64,000 nucleotides of DNA from an uncultured Sphingomonadaceae bacterium (GTDB lineage: Bacteria; Pseudomonadota; Alphaproteobacteria; Sphingomonadales; Sphingomonadaceae): NCBI GenBank assembly GCA_947493325.1, contig CANLQI010000001.1, forward strand, positions 1,193,375-1,257,374, read 5' to 3'. Made by a program: the position numbers and the translations under genes. Below, one piece after another: positions 26,710 to 37,189 of the stretch; the first letter of the stretch is position 1, and the number at the start of each line of letters is the position of its first letter. The notes beneath the pieces are model-generated. The model did not search any database. It worked only from the letters and a program-made list of their open reading frames with translations, and was not told the origin of the DNA.

Positions 26710-29700
26710 GCTGCATCACCTGCAGATGAATGTTGCAAGAAAAGACGGCCATACCATTCATCAAGCCGCATAAGTTGGTCATAATCATTATATGCGGGAA
26801 GATCGGGATTGAGCTTGGCGGTAAACGGCGCTTCGCCCAGAATCCACCGGTCAATCGCATCAATCAGAAATTCTTCGGTTTTTTCGGTAAATTCTGCGCG
26901 CACAAGCCCTGAACGCTTGCGCCCCTCCTTAATCGGTTCGTCCCGATAGCCAAAGCCGCCCGCTTTATTTTTGGCGAGCGACCAATATTCAAAAGCCTCT
27001 GGCGTGCCGGTTATATCCTTAAAACCACTGCGCTCTGCGATCATGCCCAGCAGGCCGAGTTGCAGCGAAAACCCAGCTTCCACCTGCGAACCGCTGGGCG
27101 GACTACCCGTTTTATAGTCGATGATGGCCAGTTTTTCGCCATCAGCCAGCCTGTCGATACGATCGGCTTTTCCCGAAATGCGAATGCCTTTGACGGTCAT
27201 ATCGCCCCAGATTTCGGCAGCGGCAACGCTGCGTCCTTGCTTTATAAGCCGCTGCGTCTCTTGCGCAATCCAGCCTATCGCGGCCATCAATCGTGGCCGC
27301 CAGAGTGTGCGCAAGAGTGCGTTGGTACTGCCGGAATTAAGCAATGTCTCTGCACGCTTCACCAGCTTGTCCGGATCAAGCCCGTCTTCCTCTTTCCAAG
27401 CCTCCAAAATATCATGCACCGCTATTCCACGCCATGCCGGGCTTGGCGGAGCATCGACCATATCCAGCGCCGCCAGATGCAGTATTTTGCGGGCATAGAA
27501 CGCGAACGGGTCGGCGCGCAGGCGGTCGAGATCAGTCACCGCCATATCCACCCGTCGCTGCGCCGCATCCGGCATGGGTTTGGGTTGGACTGTGCGTATC
27601 TTTGGCAAATGCTGGTCGATATTGCGGGCAAATTCCAGCGCTTGTGTATCCGGTGTCAGTCGCTCGCCAGACATCGCCTGCAAACGCAGGAAGAACCGCG
27701 ATGCCACCGCAGGACCGGACGCTTCACGTTTTGCCCGCGTCAAAATCACTTTGGGCGCGCCCATCGCGCCAGCCAAATCATGCGCGGCGAGACCGATGCG
27801 AAATTCCGGCGGCATCAAGCCCAGTTCACGTCCGATCCGCGGCGACAGCAGCGGGTCGATATCGGCCACCTGCGGCCATGTGCCTTCGTTCAGGCCGCCG
27901 CATATGACAAGGTCCGCCTGTTGCAATCGCGCCTCCAACAGGCCGTAAATTGCCACATGCGGGTGATTGCCATAGACCGGACGCACCGCAATCTCGTCGG
28001 CAAAACTGCGCAATATGGCGGGGCCGTGACGCGGCTCTATATCGAGCGTGAAATTACCGGCTTCGATCCCAACTTCGCTGATCATATCAGCCGCCGCCCG
28101 ACCCGCGACACCGGACCAGAGACGCGGGCCACACAGAGCAGTTCCGCAGTCGCGCAAGGCTGACAGATAATCATTCAAGCTGGCATTCTGCCGCGCCTGC
28201 ACGGCAATTGCAGGTTGTAGCAGATTTTCTAACTCATCCAGCCATTCCAGCAGTTCTGCTTTTGCACCCCTGTCCTGAATGGCGCGCTCTTCGTGGATAA
28301 CAGTCTCGCGCAACCCCGCAAAGCCCCCCGCCCCGCGCGGGCCGCGTAGCACCAAGTCCAACCGCCGCACCTGACGCAGCCATGCGCTACGGCTATCCCC
28401 TGTCATGACAAGCGGATGTTTGAGCAATGCCAGCAATGATACAGGCGCGAAATCGTCGCCGATACATTCTGCGAGCGTCAGCAGAAATGCACCCTCCGGT
28501 ACTATCGAAAGCGCCTGCCCGGCACTGTCATCCGCGTTGATATTCCAGCGGTTTAGGTGTGCGGATACCCGCGCTGCAAGCAATCTGTCCGGTGTGATAA
28601 CCGCGATCCGTTGTTCTTTTGTTTCCAATGCCTCACGCACACGAATGGCGATTGCAAGCGCCTCTTCCTCCGGATTGACAGCTTCAATAATGCTGAGATC
28701 GCTGACGCTGCGGGCGCGGGCATCCAATGTACGCCATGTCTGACTTTCCTGCGCGGGCAAGAAAATATTGCTGATGACATGGGCGCGCTGTGATGGCGCA
28801 TCACTCTGCCCCGAACGCGCCCAACGCATTACTTCATCACGGTCAATGCCCATCCGGTGCAGGAGCAGCTTAAGGTGATATTGTGGATGCGTTACCACGC
28901 CGACAGCCGGTTTCGGCTCATCCACACCGAATTCGACAGGCGTGAGCGTGTCCCATATCTCCTCATTCAGCGCGAGATCAAGATCGGGAAGCACAACCAT
29001 GCCCGTGTCCATAAATGCAATGGCTTTCTGCAGCGCGGCAATGGCCGGGGCTGCGGTGGTGATACCCACTGCGACAACCGGATGCTGCGCAGGCTTTTTC
29101 TCCCACCTGCGTGCGGCATATCGGAGCAGCTGATTACGCCTGTCAGCTGCGTCAATTTGCCCTACTGCTTTCAAATGCGCCTGCCACTTCCCATGCACAG
29201 TCTCAAAAAAAGTGAGTGATTTTTGCCAGTGCTCGGCCAGTTCCTCTTCCAGTGATATTTCACCAAGACGCGCGGGGTCGATTTCCTCAATATGAAAATT
29301 ATCAATCGTCGCCGCGATTTCGCGTGCAAGCCGCAGTTTTTCAGGCGCGTTCAGATCGCGTTTGAGGATATACCCTGCCTCGCCAATAATATTCGTGAGC
29401 GCGAACAATCTTTGCACAGGCGTGATTGCCGGCAGTATATCGGGCGCCGCGCCAATTCTATCGAGTGCGCTGCCCAACGATTCTGCCAAATCTATGTCGC
29501 CTACGGCCACCATGCGCGGTAGTAGAAGGCCGTCTTCTGACTGCCGCACGAATGCTTCGGTAATAGCCCGGCTTGCGCGTTGGTTCGGCACAAGCAATGT
29601 GACGCGTGAAAGCCCAAAGGCATCTTTGGCAAAGCGGGAGATCAAGCCTGTGGCAAGAGCATCGGCAAAACCCCGGTGTGCGGGAATCGAATATACCGAA

Positions 29701-29720
29701 GCGCGCTGCCGTTTAGACAC
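26706..29720 (-). CDS. addB: Double-strand break repair protein AddB
   Basis: AddB has an inactivated helicase fold plus a nuclease domain and pairs with AddA. Recognisable parts are FGLSRVTLLVPNQRASRAITEAF near the N-terminus, QADLVICGGLNEGTWPQV in the middle and the nuclease motif IIDYKTGSPPSGSQVE near 875. No cysteines are seen in the C-terminal nuclease, so the iron-sulfur cluster of Bacillus AddB is absent, as far as I know normal for this clade. It overlaps murU upstream by 8 bp and addA downstream by 4 bp, in the middle of a six-gene operon. Confidence 0.95.
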   Translation of the reverse strand: MSKRQRASVYSIPAHRGFADALATGLISRFAKDAFGLSRVTLLVPNQRASRAITEAFVRQSEDGLLLPRMVAVGDIDLAESLGSALDRIGAAPDILPAITPVQRLFALTNIIGEAGYILKRDLNAPEKLRLAREIAATIDNFHIEEIDPARLGEISLEEELAEHWQKSLTFFETVHGKWQAHLKAVGQIDAADRRNQLLRYAARRWEKKPAQHPVVAVGITTAAPAIAALQKAIAFMDTGMVVLPDLDLALNEEIWDTLTPVEFGVDEPKPAVGVVTHPQYHLKLLLHRMGIDRDEVMRWARSGQSDAPSQRAHVISNIFLPAQESQTWRTLDARARSVSDLSIIEAVNPEEEALAIAIRVREALETKEQRIAVITPDRLLAARVSAHLNRWNINADDSAGQALSIVPEGAFLLTLAECIGDDFAPVSLLALLKHPLVMTGDSRSAWLRQVRRLDLVLRGPRGAGGFAGLRETVIHEERAIQDRGAKAELLEWLDELENLLQPAIAVQARQNASLNDYLSALRDCGTALCGPRLWSGVAGRAAADMISEVGIEAGNFTLDIEPRHGPAILRSFADEIAVRPVYGNHPHVAIYGLLEARLQQADLVICGGLNEGTWPQVADIDPLLSPRIGRELGLMPPEFRIGLAAHDLAGAMGAPKVILTRAKREASGPAVASRFFLRLQAMSGERLTPDTQALEFARNIDQHLPKIRTVQPKPMPDAAQRRVDMAVTDLDRLRADPFAFYARKILHLAALDMVDAPPSPAWRGIAVHDILEAWKEEDGLDPDKLVKRAETLLNSGSTNALLRTLWRPRLMAAIGWIAQETQRLIKQGRSVAAAEIWGDMTVKGIRISGKADRIDRLADGEKLAIIDYKTGSPPSGSQVEAGFSLQLGLLGMIAERSGFKDITGTPEAFEYWSLAKNKAGGFGYRDEPIKEGRKRSGLVRAEFTEKTEEFLIDAIDRWILGEAPFTAKLNPDLPAYNDYDQLMRLDEWYGRLFLQHSSAGDAA

Positions 29721-30429
29721 TCCTCAAAAATTCCTCGGTTGGTTTGAGTGCCGCAGGTGTGCCCACATCAAACCAGAAACTTTGATGTACGGCGCCATAT
29801 AAACGCCCTTCGGCCATGGCACGGTCCCAGAATATGTTCGTCGAAAATTTCTCTTCCGGTGGATCCTGAATCAGCTTTTTCGACATAAGCTGGATACCGC
29901 TGAACACAAACGGTGCCACCTTACGCGGCAGGCGGCGCACCAATCGTCCGTCCGCATTAATCAGAAAATCACCCTGCCCCTTGTAATTGCAGGCACGCTG
30001 ATGCGGTACAAGCAGCAAAAGCGCATCCATTTTGTCCGCATCCCACTGCTCGCTAAGCTGCGCGAACACGTTCTGCGGGCCATCCAGCCAGATATTATCG
30101 CTATTGAGACAGAAGAAAGGATCTTCCTCAATCAGCGGCAATGCCTTGATAAGTCCTCCGCCAGTTTCCAACAATTGTTCACGTTCGTCAGATATCTTGA
30201 TATCCATTGGATAGGACAGGCTTTCCAGATGTGCTTCCAATGAATCCGCCAGATAATGAACATTGACGATGACATTGCAAATGCCCGCATCCCATAGCTT
30301 ATCAAAACAATGATCGATCAACGGCTTGCCTGCAAAATGAACCAATGGCTTGGGCCGTGTTGCGGTGAGCGGACGCATGCGTTTGCCCATGCCCGCCGCC
30401 ATCACCATCGCCGTTTTGGAAACTATCAT
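29713..30429 (-). CDS. murU: Nucleotidyltransferase, probable N-acetylmuramate-1-phosphate uridylyltransferase MurU
   Basis: The sugar-nucleotidyltransferase signature MVMAAGMGKRMRPLTATRPKPLV opens the protein, followed by LINADGRLVRRLPRKVAPFVFSGIQLM and FWFDVGTPAAL. The 238-residue size and the adjacency to the AmgK-type kinase (4-bp overlap) point to MurU of the cell-wall recycling bypass. MurU makes UDP-MurNAc from MurNAc-1-phosphate and UTP. The specific substrate is inferred from gene order; a related mannose-1-phosphate or glucose-1-phosphate transferase is the alternative. Confidence 0.85.
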   Translation of the reverse strand: MIVSKTAMVMAAGMGKRMRPLTATRPKPLVHFAGKPLIDHCFDKLWDAGICNVIVNVHYLADSLEAHLESLSYPMDIKISDEREQLLETGGGLIKALPLIEEDPFFCLNSDNIWLDGPQNVFAQLSEQWDADKMDALLLLVPHQRACNYKGQGDFLINADGRLVRRLPRKVAPFVFSGIQLMSKKLIQDPPEEKFSTNIFWDRAMAEGRLYGAVHQSFWFDVGTPAALKPTEEFLRSV

Positions 30430-31412
30430 GGCTGGAACACGCCCCCCAGGGTTTTTGATGGATCACGCAGGTCGCCAGGAATATTTCTGCCGAACCATTG
30501 CCGTATATCCACAAGTGCCGGATGCTGCAGGTCACGTTCCATCGCATCCCACACACGTGGAATGAATGAGAGATAACGCGGTTTGCCATCACGCTGCCAA
30601 AGCCGCACAAAAATGCCGATTATCTTCAAATTCCGCTGCGCCCCCAGAATGTGATAGGCGGTGCGGAAATCATCACCTGCCCCATTTTGCGCGCAATAAT
30701 ACTCCAGCATATCTGTTTCCAGAGCGGGCGACACATCGCGCCGTGCATCCTGCAGCAGAGATACGAGATCATAGGCCGGATGCCCCACCAGGGCGTCCTG
30801 AAAATCAAGCAACCCCTGACCGTTTTCGAGCAGCATGATATTTTCCGCATGATAATCGCGCAGCACAGTCACACCCGGATTTTGCGCGGCCAATACGGGC
30901 CGCAATGCTTTATCCCAAAGGTCGCTATATTCGGCTGTATTCACATCCAGACCGCGTGCCTTGCAGTACCAGTCTGTGAATAGTGCCAGCTCCTGCTGAT
31001 AAAACGCCAGATCATAAGGCGGGCAATCCGCAGGCGGCTGTTTATGCAGGGCCGTCAACGTATCTATGGCCTCGCGGTAGATCGCATATTCATCATCCGC
31101 ATGGGCATCCAAATGTTCGCGCATCCGCCGATCACCAAAATCTTCCAGCAGCACCAGACCCGCTTCTGCATCCGCCGCCAATATATCCGGCGCGTTCAGA
31201 TCGTGCGCGCATAAATATTTTGCGACATGCAGAAAAGGTTTCGGGTCTTCTTCTGGCGGCGGGGCGTCCATCAGTATCGCCTTGCCTTTTCCTCCATTGA
31301 CACGGAAATAGCGCCGTCCCGACGCATCACCGTCAATGGGATCCAGCACCGCATCACTCCAACTCGCATCGCGCAGGAATTTGCCGATATGATCCGGTAT
31401 ATTTATATCCAT
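30426..31412 (-). CDS. amgK: Probable anomeric MurNAc/GlcNAc kinase AmgK (aminoglycoside-phosphotransferase fold)
   Basis: The phosphotransferase fold is shown by GDASGRRYFRV near the start, VLLEDFGDR, the catalytic loop VLRDYHAENIML, and the metal-binding LLDFQDALVGHPAYDLVSLLQDARRDVS. That last stretch is characteristic of AmgK-like proteins. AmgK phosphorylates MurNAc at C1 so that MurU can activate it, bypassing de novo UDP-MurNAc synthesis and conferring intrinsic fosfomycin tolerance in species that use it. The gene overlaps tsaE by 10 bp and murU by 4 bp. Function is inferred from motifs and the kinase/uridylyltransferase pairing. Confidence 0.86.
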   Translation of the reverse strand: MDINIPDHIGKFLRDASWSDAVLDPIDGDASGRRYFRVNGGKGKAILMDAPPPEEDPKPFLHVAKYLCAHDLNAPDILAADAEAGLVLLEDFGDRRMREHLDAHADDEYAIYREAIDTLTALHKQPPADCPPYDLAFYQQELALFTDWYCKARGLDVNTAEYSDLWDKALRPVLAAQNPGVTVLRDYHAENIMLLENGQGLLDFQDALVGHPAYDLVSLLQDARRDVSPALETDMLEYYCAQNGAGDDFRTAYHILGAQRNLKIIGIFVRLWQRDGKPRYLSFIPRVWDAMERDLQHPALVDIRQWFGRNIPGDLRDPSKTLGGVFQP

Positions 31413-31852
31413 TTCAGTCTATCCGCCCAATTATGATTCATTTCCAACTGCATATCGCGTCCACCCTGTTTGGCAAAGTCCAGATGGATAGCGAGCGCAT
31501 CTGCGCCCAATATATGATCCGCTTTTTCCGGCCATTCGGCAATGATAACGCCATCCATCCCCGCATCATCCAGACCCAGTTCATATAGTTCTTCCGTATC
31601 ATCAATCCGGTAGAAATCGGCATGTACGGCGGGGATGCGCGTGTCAGGCGGCGCATAATATTGCACGATCGAAAAGCTTGGACTTGGCACTTCGCCCTGA
31701 TGCCCCAGGCCTATCAATATACCGCGCGCAATCGTTGTTTTGCCGGTGCCAAGCTCGCCATATAGTTTGACGGCATCGCCTATCTGCAAAGCCTTGCCGA
31801 GCTTTACCCCGAATGCATGCATGGCTTCGGCACCTGCAACAAATGACTTCAT
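31403..31852 (-). CDS. tsaE: tRNA threonylcarbamoyladenosine biosynthesis ATPase TsaE
   Basis: TsaE is the small P-loop ATPase that cycles the TsaBD complex making t6A37 in ANN-decoding tRNAs. The Walker A motif GELGTGKTT is at 32-40. The rest is family-typical: VPSPSFSIVQYY, HADFYRIDDTEELYELGLDD and VIIAEWPEKA. The length is 149 residues. Its start overlaps the kinase stop by 4 bp and its stop overlaps amgK, placing it second in the operon. Confidence 0.95.
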   Translation of the reverse strand: MKSFVAGAEAMHAFGVKLGKALQIGDAVKLYGELGTGKTTIARGILIGLGHQGEVPSPSFSIVQYYAPPDTRIPAVHADFYRIDDTEELYELGLDDAGMDGVIIAEWPEKADHILGADALAIHLDFAKQGGRDMQLEMNHNWADRLKWI

Positions 31853-33933
31853 GGCAGCATCAGGGTGACGACTGTCCCCTCTCCCGGTTCAGAGATAATA
31901 TCAAATGTGCCGCCGAGTGTTTCAATAAGCTGCTTTGCAAATGGCAAACCGCCTGCCTGCGGTTCAAGCGGACCAGACAGACTGTCCAATATTGTCGAGA
32001 CTGTCCGTGCATCCATGCCGGAAGCATTATCGGAAATGATTAAACGCGTTTTGTCTTCTTTGGGCTCCACATGTACAAGCACGCGGCCTCCTGGATGCGT
32101 GGTGAGCAATGAATGATCAATGATATTGCCCACCGCTTTGGCAAGGCTGGCATCGTCGCCGTGCCATTTCCCTACCCTTGGATCAATCTGCATATCAAGA
32201 TCGATATCTTTGTCTTCCACTGTCTGCATGCGTTCTTGTGCCAACACGACCAGCATAGTTTGAATGTTGATGCGCGTGCCATCATCGGGTTCCGCATCCG
32301 GCTTTTCTAGGTCACCCGCAGACTGGCTCGCATCCAGCATCGTAAGCATCGCATTTCCGTCAGGCAGAGGTATGCCCGCAAATTCCAGACAGCGCCCATC
32401 GGCAAGCGTGATGCTGCCGCTACGCCGCCTCCGGTCCAGTGTGGCCGCGCGAATTATATCGCGCAACACCGATATCTGCGCAGAGTTTTTAAGGCTTGGA
32501 ACAAGCATTTTCATAAGGTGATCGATGCGTGGATGTTCCGCCAGAACAGCTTCATCCATATCCCAAAGCTGGGAAAAGCGTCGGTTCCAAAGGTTCAGGC
32601 GGCCATCAGGCGCAAATACCGCGAGTGCCTCAAACAGGCTATCAAACATTGCCGTGCGTACGCGGAGCAATGTATCGCGCGAGCTTGCCAGACGGATTTG
32701 TTCAGTGCGATCTTCGAATATCAGCAAAAGCCCCCCATCCGGAGTCGGCTGCGCAATCGCACGTAAATGCGTTCCATTGGGTAGCAGCCAATTTTCCTCA
32801 TTCGCCGCTGCGCTATTGAACCACGTCCGCTTCTGGCCCTTCCATTCGGGAAAGTCGCGCACTTCCGGGATGCAACCAGCTTCGCGCATCCGGTCCAATA
32901 TCCGGTCGAATTCGGGCGCATTATTGACCCATTGCGGACGCAGCGCGAAAATGCGCTGAAAAGGTTGATTGCAGAAAACAAGCGCCTTTTCGCTGTCAAA
33001 TTGCGCCACACCTGCCGACATATTGTCGAGCATGTCGCGCTGCGCGCGGCGAAACTGCTGAAATTCGCCTCTCAGGCTTTCCAGTTCCTGTACGTTGATG
33101 GCATAGCCCGCCACGCCCGCTGCACCAAGCGGAAGATCAACGACGCGCAGCACCTGTCTTTTTCCGTCGATTGTCGTGGCCACCGTGCGCTCGATCATCC
33201 GCTCTTCGGACTGTGCCTGCGCCGCGACAGCGGCAGGTGCCAGCCCTTTGACGGCCTCGACCAGCTCAATCCCTTCAGACACCACTTGCTGGGCGTCCGT
33301 GCCATCCACCGCCTTTACATAGGCGCTATTGACGAGAGTGATATTAAACTCGGCATCGCGGTGCCACATCGGCATGGGCGCAGCTTCTATCAACGCCGAG
33401 AGGGATTCAAAGGCAGTTTCGGCACGCGCAATTCCGGATTGTAGGGATGCTATCTGTTCTTGGCTTTCGCTATTGTCGAAAACCCATAGTAATGCCGCAC
33501 CCAACGGTGCGATTTGCGGATCCGCCTGATGTCCTTTGATATCAAGGCTGCGCGCGGACCCCTGCATGCGGATATTTGCGGCAAAGGGCCGCGCTGTTTT
33601 CTGCGCGGATGTAATATGTTTTTGCAGCCTTTCGATATCCTCAGCTGACCAACCACTGTCATTCTGTTCAAGATCAGAAAAAAAGCGCGGCAGCGTTTCC
33701 AGTCCGAACCAGCGCGCAAGCCTTTCTGGTCCCTCTATACGCCCGTCGGTTCTTACCAGAAGCGGCAAAGCGGGCGCTTCATCCAGCATTTTCCCCAACC
33801 TGCGCGACTGGCGCAAAGTGGCCTCGGCCTTTCTGCGCATGGACAGACCCACACTCACGGCCCAGATGCCGCCGACAACCCATGCGGCGAGTAAAAGTCC
33901 CAGGAAAAATATGGCACTATCTGACAAAGTCAT
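31849..33933 (-). CDS. DivL-like PAS/HATPase sensor protein apparently lacking the DHp domain
   Basis: An N-terminal transmembrane helix (about 8-30) is followed by about four PAS-type domains (roughly 45-155, 175-285, 295-410, 420-535). An HATPase_c domain closes it, with N-box NIIDHSL, G1 ISDNASGM and G2 GGLPFAKQLIETLGG. Gene order (followed by tsaE, amgK, murU, addB, addA) matches the divL locus of alphaproteobacteria. DivL is the atypical kinase, with tyrosine for histidine, that controls CckA/CtrA. Here the last PAS domain joins the ATPase through about 20 acidic residues (546-564 of the longest frame), and I see no histidine- or tyrosine-bearing dimerisation helices. ATG 33933 is preferred; an upstream start at 33963 adds ten residues. 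It overlaps tsaE by 4 bp. Confidence 0.85.
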   Translation of the reverse strand: MTLSDSAIFFLGLLLAAWVVGGIWAVSVGLSMRRKAEATLRQSRRLGKMLDEAPALPLLVRTDGRIEGPERLARWFGLETLPRFFSDLEQNDSGWSAEDIERLQKHITSAQKTARPFAANIRMQGSARSLDIKGHQADPQIAPLGAALLWVFDNSESQEQIASLQSGIARAETAFESLSALIEAAPMPMWHRDAEFNITLVNSAYVKAVDGTDAQQVVSEGIELVEAVKGLAPAAVAAQAQSEERMIERTVATTIDGKRQVLRVVDLPLGAAGVAGYAINVQELESLRGEFQQFRRAQRDMLDNMSAGVAQFDSEKALVFCNQPFQRIFALRPQWVNNAPEFDRILDRMREAGCIPEVRDFPEWKGQKRTWFNSAAANEENWLLPNGTHLRAIAQPTPDGGLLLIFEDRTEQIRLASSRDTLLRVRTAMFDSLFEALAVFAPDGRLNLWNRRFSQLWDMDEAVLAEHPRIDHLMKMLVPSLKNSAQISVLRDIIRAATLDRRRRSGSITLADGRCLEFAGIPLPDGNAMLTMLDASQSAGDLEKPDAEPDDGTRINIQTMLVVLAQERMQTVEDKDIDLDMQIDPRVGKWHGDDASLAKAVGNIIDHSLLTTHPGGRVLVHVEPKEDKTRLIISDNASGMDARTVSTILDSLSGPLEPQAGGLPFAKQLIETLGGTFDIISEPGEGTVVTLMLP

Positions 33934-34011
33934 CTTCGTCTGCGCCTTATACAAAAGTAACAATCCATCTTGCCCATCACGCTAGCCGCCTTGCGGCTTT
34001 ACGCCAAATAA

Positions 34012-34042
34012 AAAAGGCCCGCCAGTTACCCGGCAGGCCTTT
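34012..34042 (-). terminator. Rho-independent terminator of ahcY
   Basis: On the minus strand a GC-rich stem (AAAGGCCTGCC with GGCGGGCCTTT, one internal mismatch) is followed by a run of six T. It lies about 20 bp after the ahcY stop. Confidence 0.8.
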
Positions 34043-34062
34043 ATTTTGCATATTCCTAAAAA

Positions 34063-35463
<1,401 letters not shown>

Positions 35464-35559
35464 GAAAGTCTCCTTAGGTAAATTCTTACGCGTGAATATA
35501 ACGCGGCTGCCCGCTCCATAACGAACCGCGTACTGACAATCAAACGGAAAGAGAAATAA

Positions 35560-35579
35560 ATATAAAGAATTCTTTATAT
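35560..35579. promoter_or_regulatory. 20-bp perfect palindrome in the ahcY/peroxiredoxin divergent region
   Basis: ATATAAAGAATTCTTTATAT is a perfect dyad about 100 bp upstream of the ahcY ATG and 136 bp upstream of the peroxiredoxin ATG. Its position between divergent genes suits a regulator binding site. It is AT-rich, so chance is not excluded. I cannot name the regulator. Confidence 0.4.
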
Positions 35580-35715
35580 GTTTTTGAAGATGGTAATTTA
35601 TAAGGCAGAAAAAATGTATTTTAGTTGAAAATAACACGCATCATCACAAGATAATGACTCTAATATATTCACATCTGTGAACAAAATTTCATCAACCCAT
35701 CAAAGGATATCATCC

Positions 35716-36192
35716 ATGATTTCTCAAGGCGATAAATTACCCAATAGCAATCTTGTCAAAGCCACCGAAAACGGCCCCGAGCAAATTTCTTCCGAAGATT
35801 ATTTCGCGGGCAAGAAAGTGGCGCTTTTCTCCGTACCTGGCGCATTTACACCAACATGCTCCGCCAAACACTTGCCCGGCTTTGCCGAAAAAGCCGAAGA
35901 GCTGAAAGCCAAGGGCGTGGATGAAATTGCCTGTACGGCGGTAAACGATGCTTTTGTGATGGGCGCATGGAACAATGCTGCGGGGTCCGAAGATGTCACT
36001 ATGCTTGCGGACGGCAACGGCGATTTTGTAAAGCAATTGGGCCTGGAAATGGATGGCACCGGATTTGGCATGGGTACGCGCGGCCAGCGTTTTTCCATGA
36101 TTGTCAACGATGGTGTGGTTGAGCAGCTTAACGTTGAAGCGCCTGGCGATTTCAAAGTCAGCTCTGCCGAATATATGCTCGAAAATATGTAA
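35716..36192 (+). CDS. Peroxiredoxin (Prx5-type)
   Basis: This thiol peroxidase reduces hydrogen peroxide and organic peroxides. The peroxidatic cysteine lies in VPGAFTPTCSAKHLPGF (Cys48 from the chosen start), and RGQRFSMIVNDGVVEQLNVE matches the Prx5 C-terminal region. ATG 35716 with AAAGGA upstream gives 158 residues, the normal size; an upstream GTG at 35677 would add 13. The electron donor (glutaredoxin/glutathione or thioredoxin) is not evident. The gene is monocistronic, followed by a strong terminator. Confidence 0.93.
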   Translation: MISQGDKLPNSNLVKATENGPEQISSEDYFAGKKVALFSVPGAFTPTCSAKHLPGFAEKAEELKAKGVDEIACTAVNDAFVMGAWNNAAGSEDVTMLADGNGDFVKQLGLEMDGTGFGMGTRGQRFSMIVNDGVVEQLNVEAPGDFKVSSAEYMLENM

Positions 36193-36227
36193 AACCTAAC
36201 GTTATACGCAATAGTTTTGCATATAAT

Positions 36228-36261
36228 AAAAGCCTGCCGGATTATCGTCCGGCAGGCTTTT
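36228..36261. terminator. Bidirectional rho-independent terminator between peroxiredoxin gene and folE
   Basis: A perfect 14-bp stem (AAAAGCCTGCCGGA / TCCGGCAGGCTTTT) with a six-base loop lies between convergent genes. A- and T-rich ends on both sides would serve both transcripts. Confidence 0.9.
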
Positions 36262-36291
36262 GCATTTGAAATGGTATCAGTCCAATCTGCT

Positions 36292-36906
36292 TTAATATCC
36301 CATTAGCGCCATGACCTCTTTGCGGCTACTCGCATCATCCAGGAAACAGCCATAGAGTTTACTGGTGGTCATACCCACACCGGGCGTACGCACACCGCGG
36401 GCGGTCATGCAGCTGTGGCTCGCCTCAATTACAACAGCTACACCGTGCGGTTTCAGATTATCATATACGCACCGAGCCACTTCTGCAGTGAGCCTTTCCT
36501 GCACCTGCAAACGGCGCGCATAACCATGCAGAACGCGGGCAAGCTTTGAAATACCGACCACACGATCAGTCGGCATGTAAGCTATCGACGCCTTGCCGAT
36601 AATGGGCGCCATATGGTGCTCGCAATGCGACTGAAACGGAATGTCCTTCAGCAATACCAGCTCATCATAGCCGCCTACTTCTTCAAAAGTGCGGCTCAAA
36701 TGAATCGCCGGATCTTCTTCATAGCCCTGGCAGTATTCTTTCCAGGCACGTGCCACCCGCTTCGGCGTATCAAGCAAGCCTTCGCGGCTCGGGTCATCTC
36801 CTGACCATTCTATAAGCGTGCGGATTGCATCCTGCACATCGTCCGGCACGGCTATCTTGGGCTTTGTGCCCAAATTTCCGTCATAGTCTATTTCATCTGG
36901 CTGCAT
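36292..36906 (-). CDS. folE: GTP cyclohydrolase I
   Basis: It converts GTP to 7,8-dihydroneopterin triphosphate, the first step of folate synthesis. The zinc ligands are visible in FQSHCEHHMAP and SCMTARGVR, with DIPF and QVQERLTAEVA between them, as in the type IA enzyme. ATG 36906 (204 aa) has GAAAGGGG before it; an in-frame ATG at 36948 lacks support. It converges with the peroxiredoxin gene. Confidence 0.96.
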   Translation of the reverse strand: MQPDEIDYDGNLGTKPKIAVPDDVQDAIRTLIEWSGDDPSREGLLDTPKRVARAWKEYCQGYEEDPAIHLSRTFEEVGGYDELVLLKDIPFQSHCEHHMAPIIGKASIAYMPTDRVVGISKLARVLHGYARRLQVQERLTAEVARCVYDNLKPHGVAVVIEASHSCMTARGVRTPGVGMTTSKLYGCFLDDASSRKEVMALMGY

Positions 36907-37047
36907 GTTGCCCCTTTCGAATTCCAATCGGAGATAGGTTCGGTGCATGAATGTTGCAAGGCAGAGCGGTACAGAACAAAGTCTTTGGGCACAATTTTCC
37001 CCTAAGCTGCAAATATGCCGCTGAATATATATTCAAAAAGAGGAAAA

Positions 37048-37124
37048 TGGCGCGCCCGGAGCGATTCGAACGCCCGGCCCCCAGATTCGTAGTCTGGTGC
37101 TCTATCCAGCTGAGCTACGGGCGC
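37048..37124 (-). tRNA. tRNA-Arg (anticodon ACG)
   Basis: The reverse complement folds with acceptor GCGCCCG/CGGGCGC, discriminator G and encoded CCA. The anticodon loop is CTACGAA (anticodon ACG, normally edited to ICG), and the T-loop has GTTCGAATC. It spans 77 nt. Confidence 0.97.
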
Positions 37125-37189
37125 TAGGCGTTCGCAGATAATGGGGACAATCAGATAAGGCAACCCCTGTTTGCACAAAAATGCGAATT

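Noticed and set aside
27060-28163. 367-codon open frame antisense to addB
   Set aside because: It lies entirely within addB, is rich in Arg/His/Cys as typical shadow translations are, and shows no recognisable domain.
35464-35715. SAH or SAM riboswitch upstream of ahcY
   Set aside because: I looked for the conserved cores in the leader and could see only the AT-rich palindrome and minor stems; no convincing aptamer.
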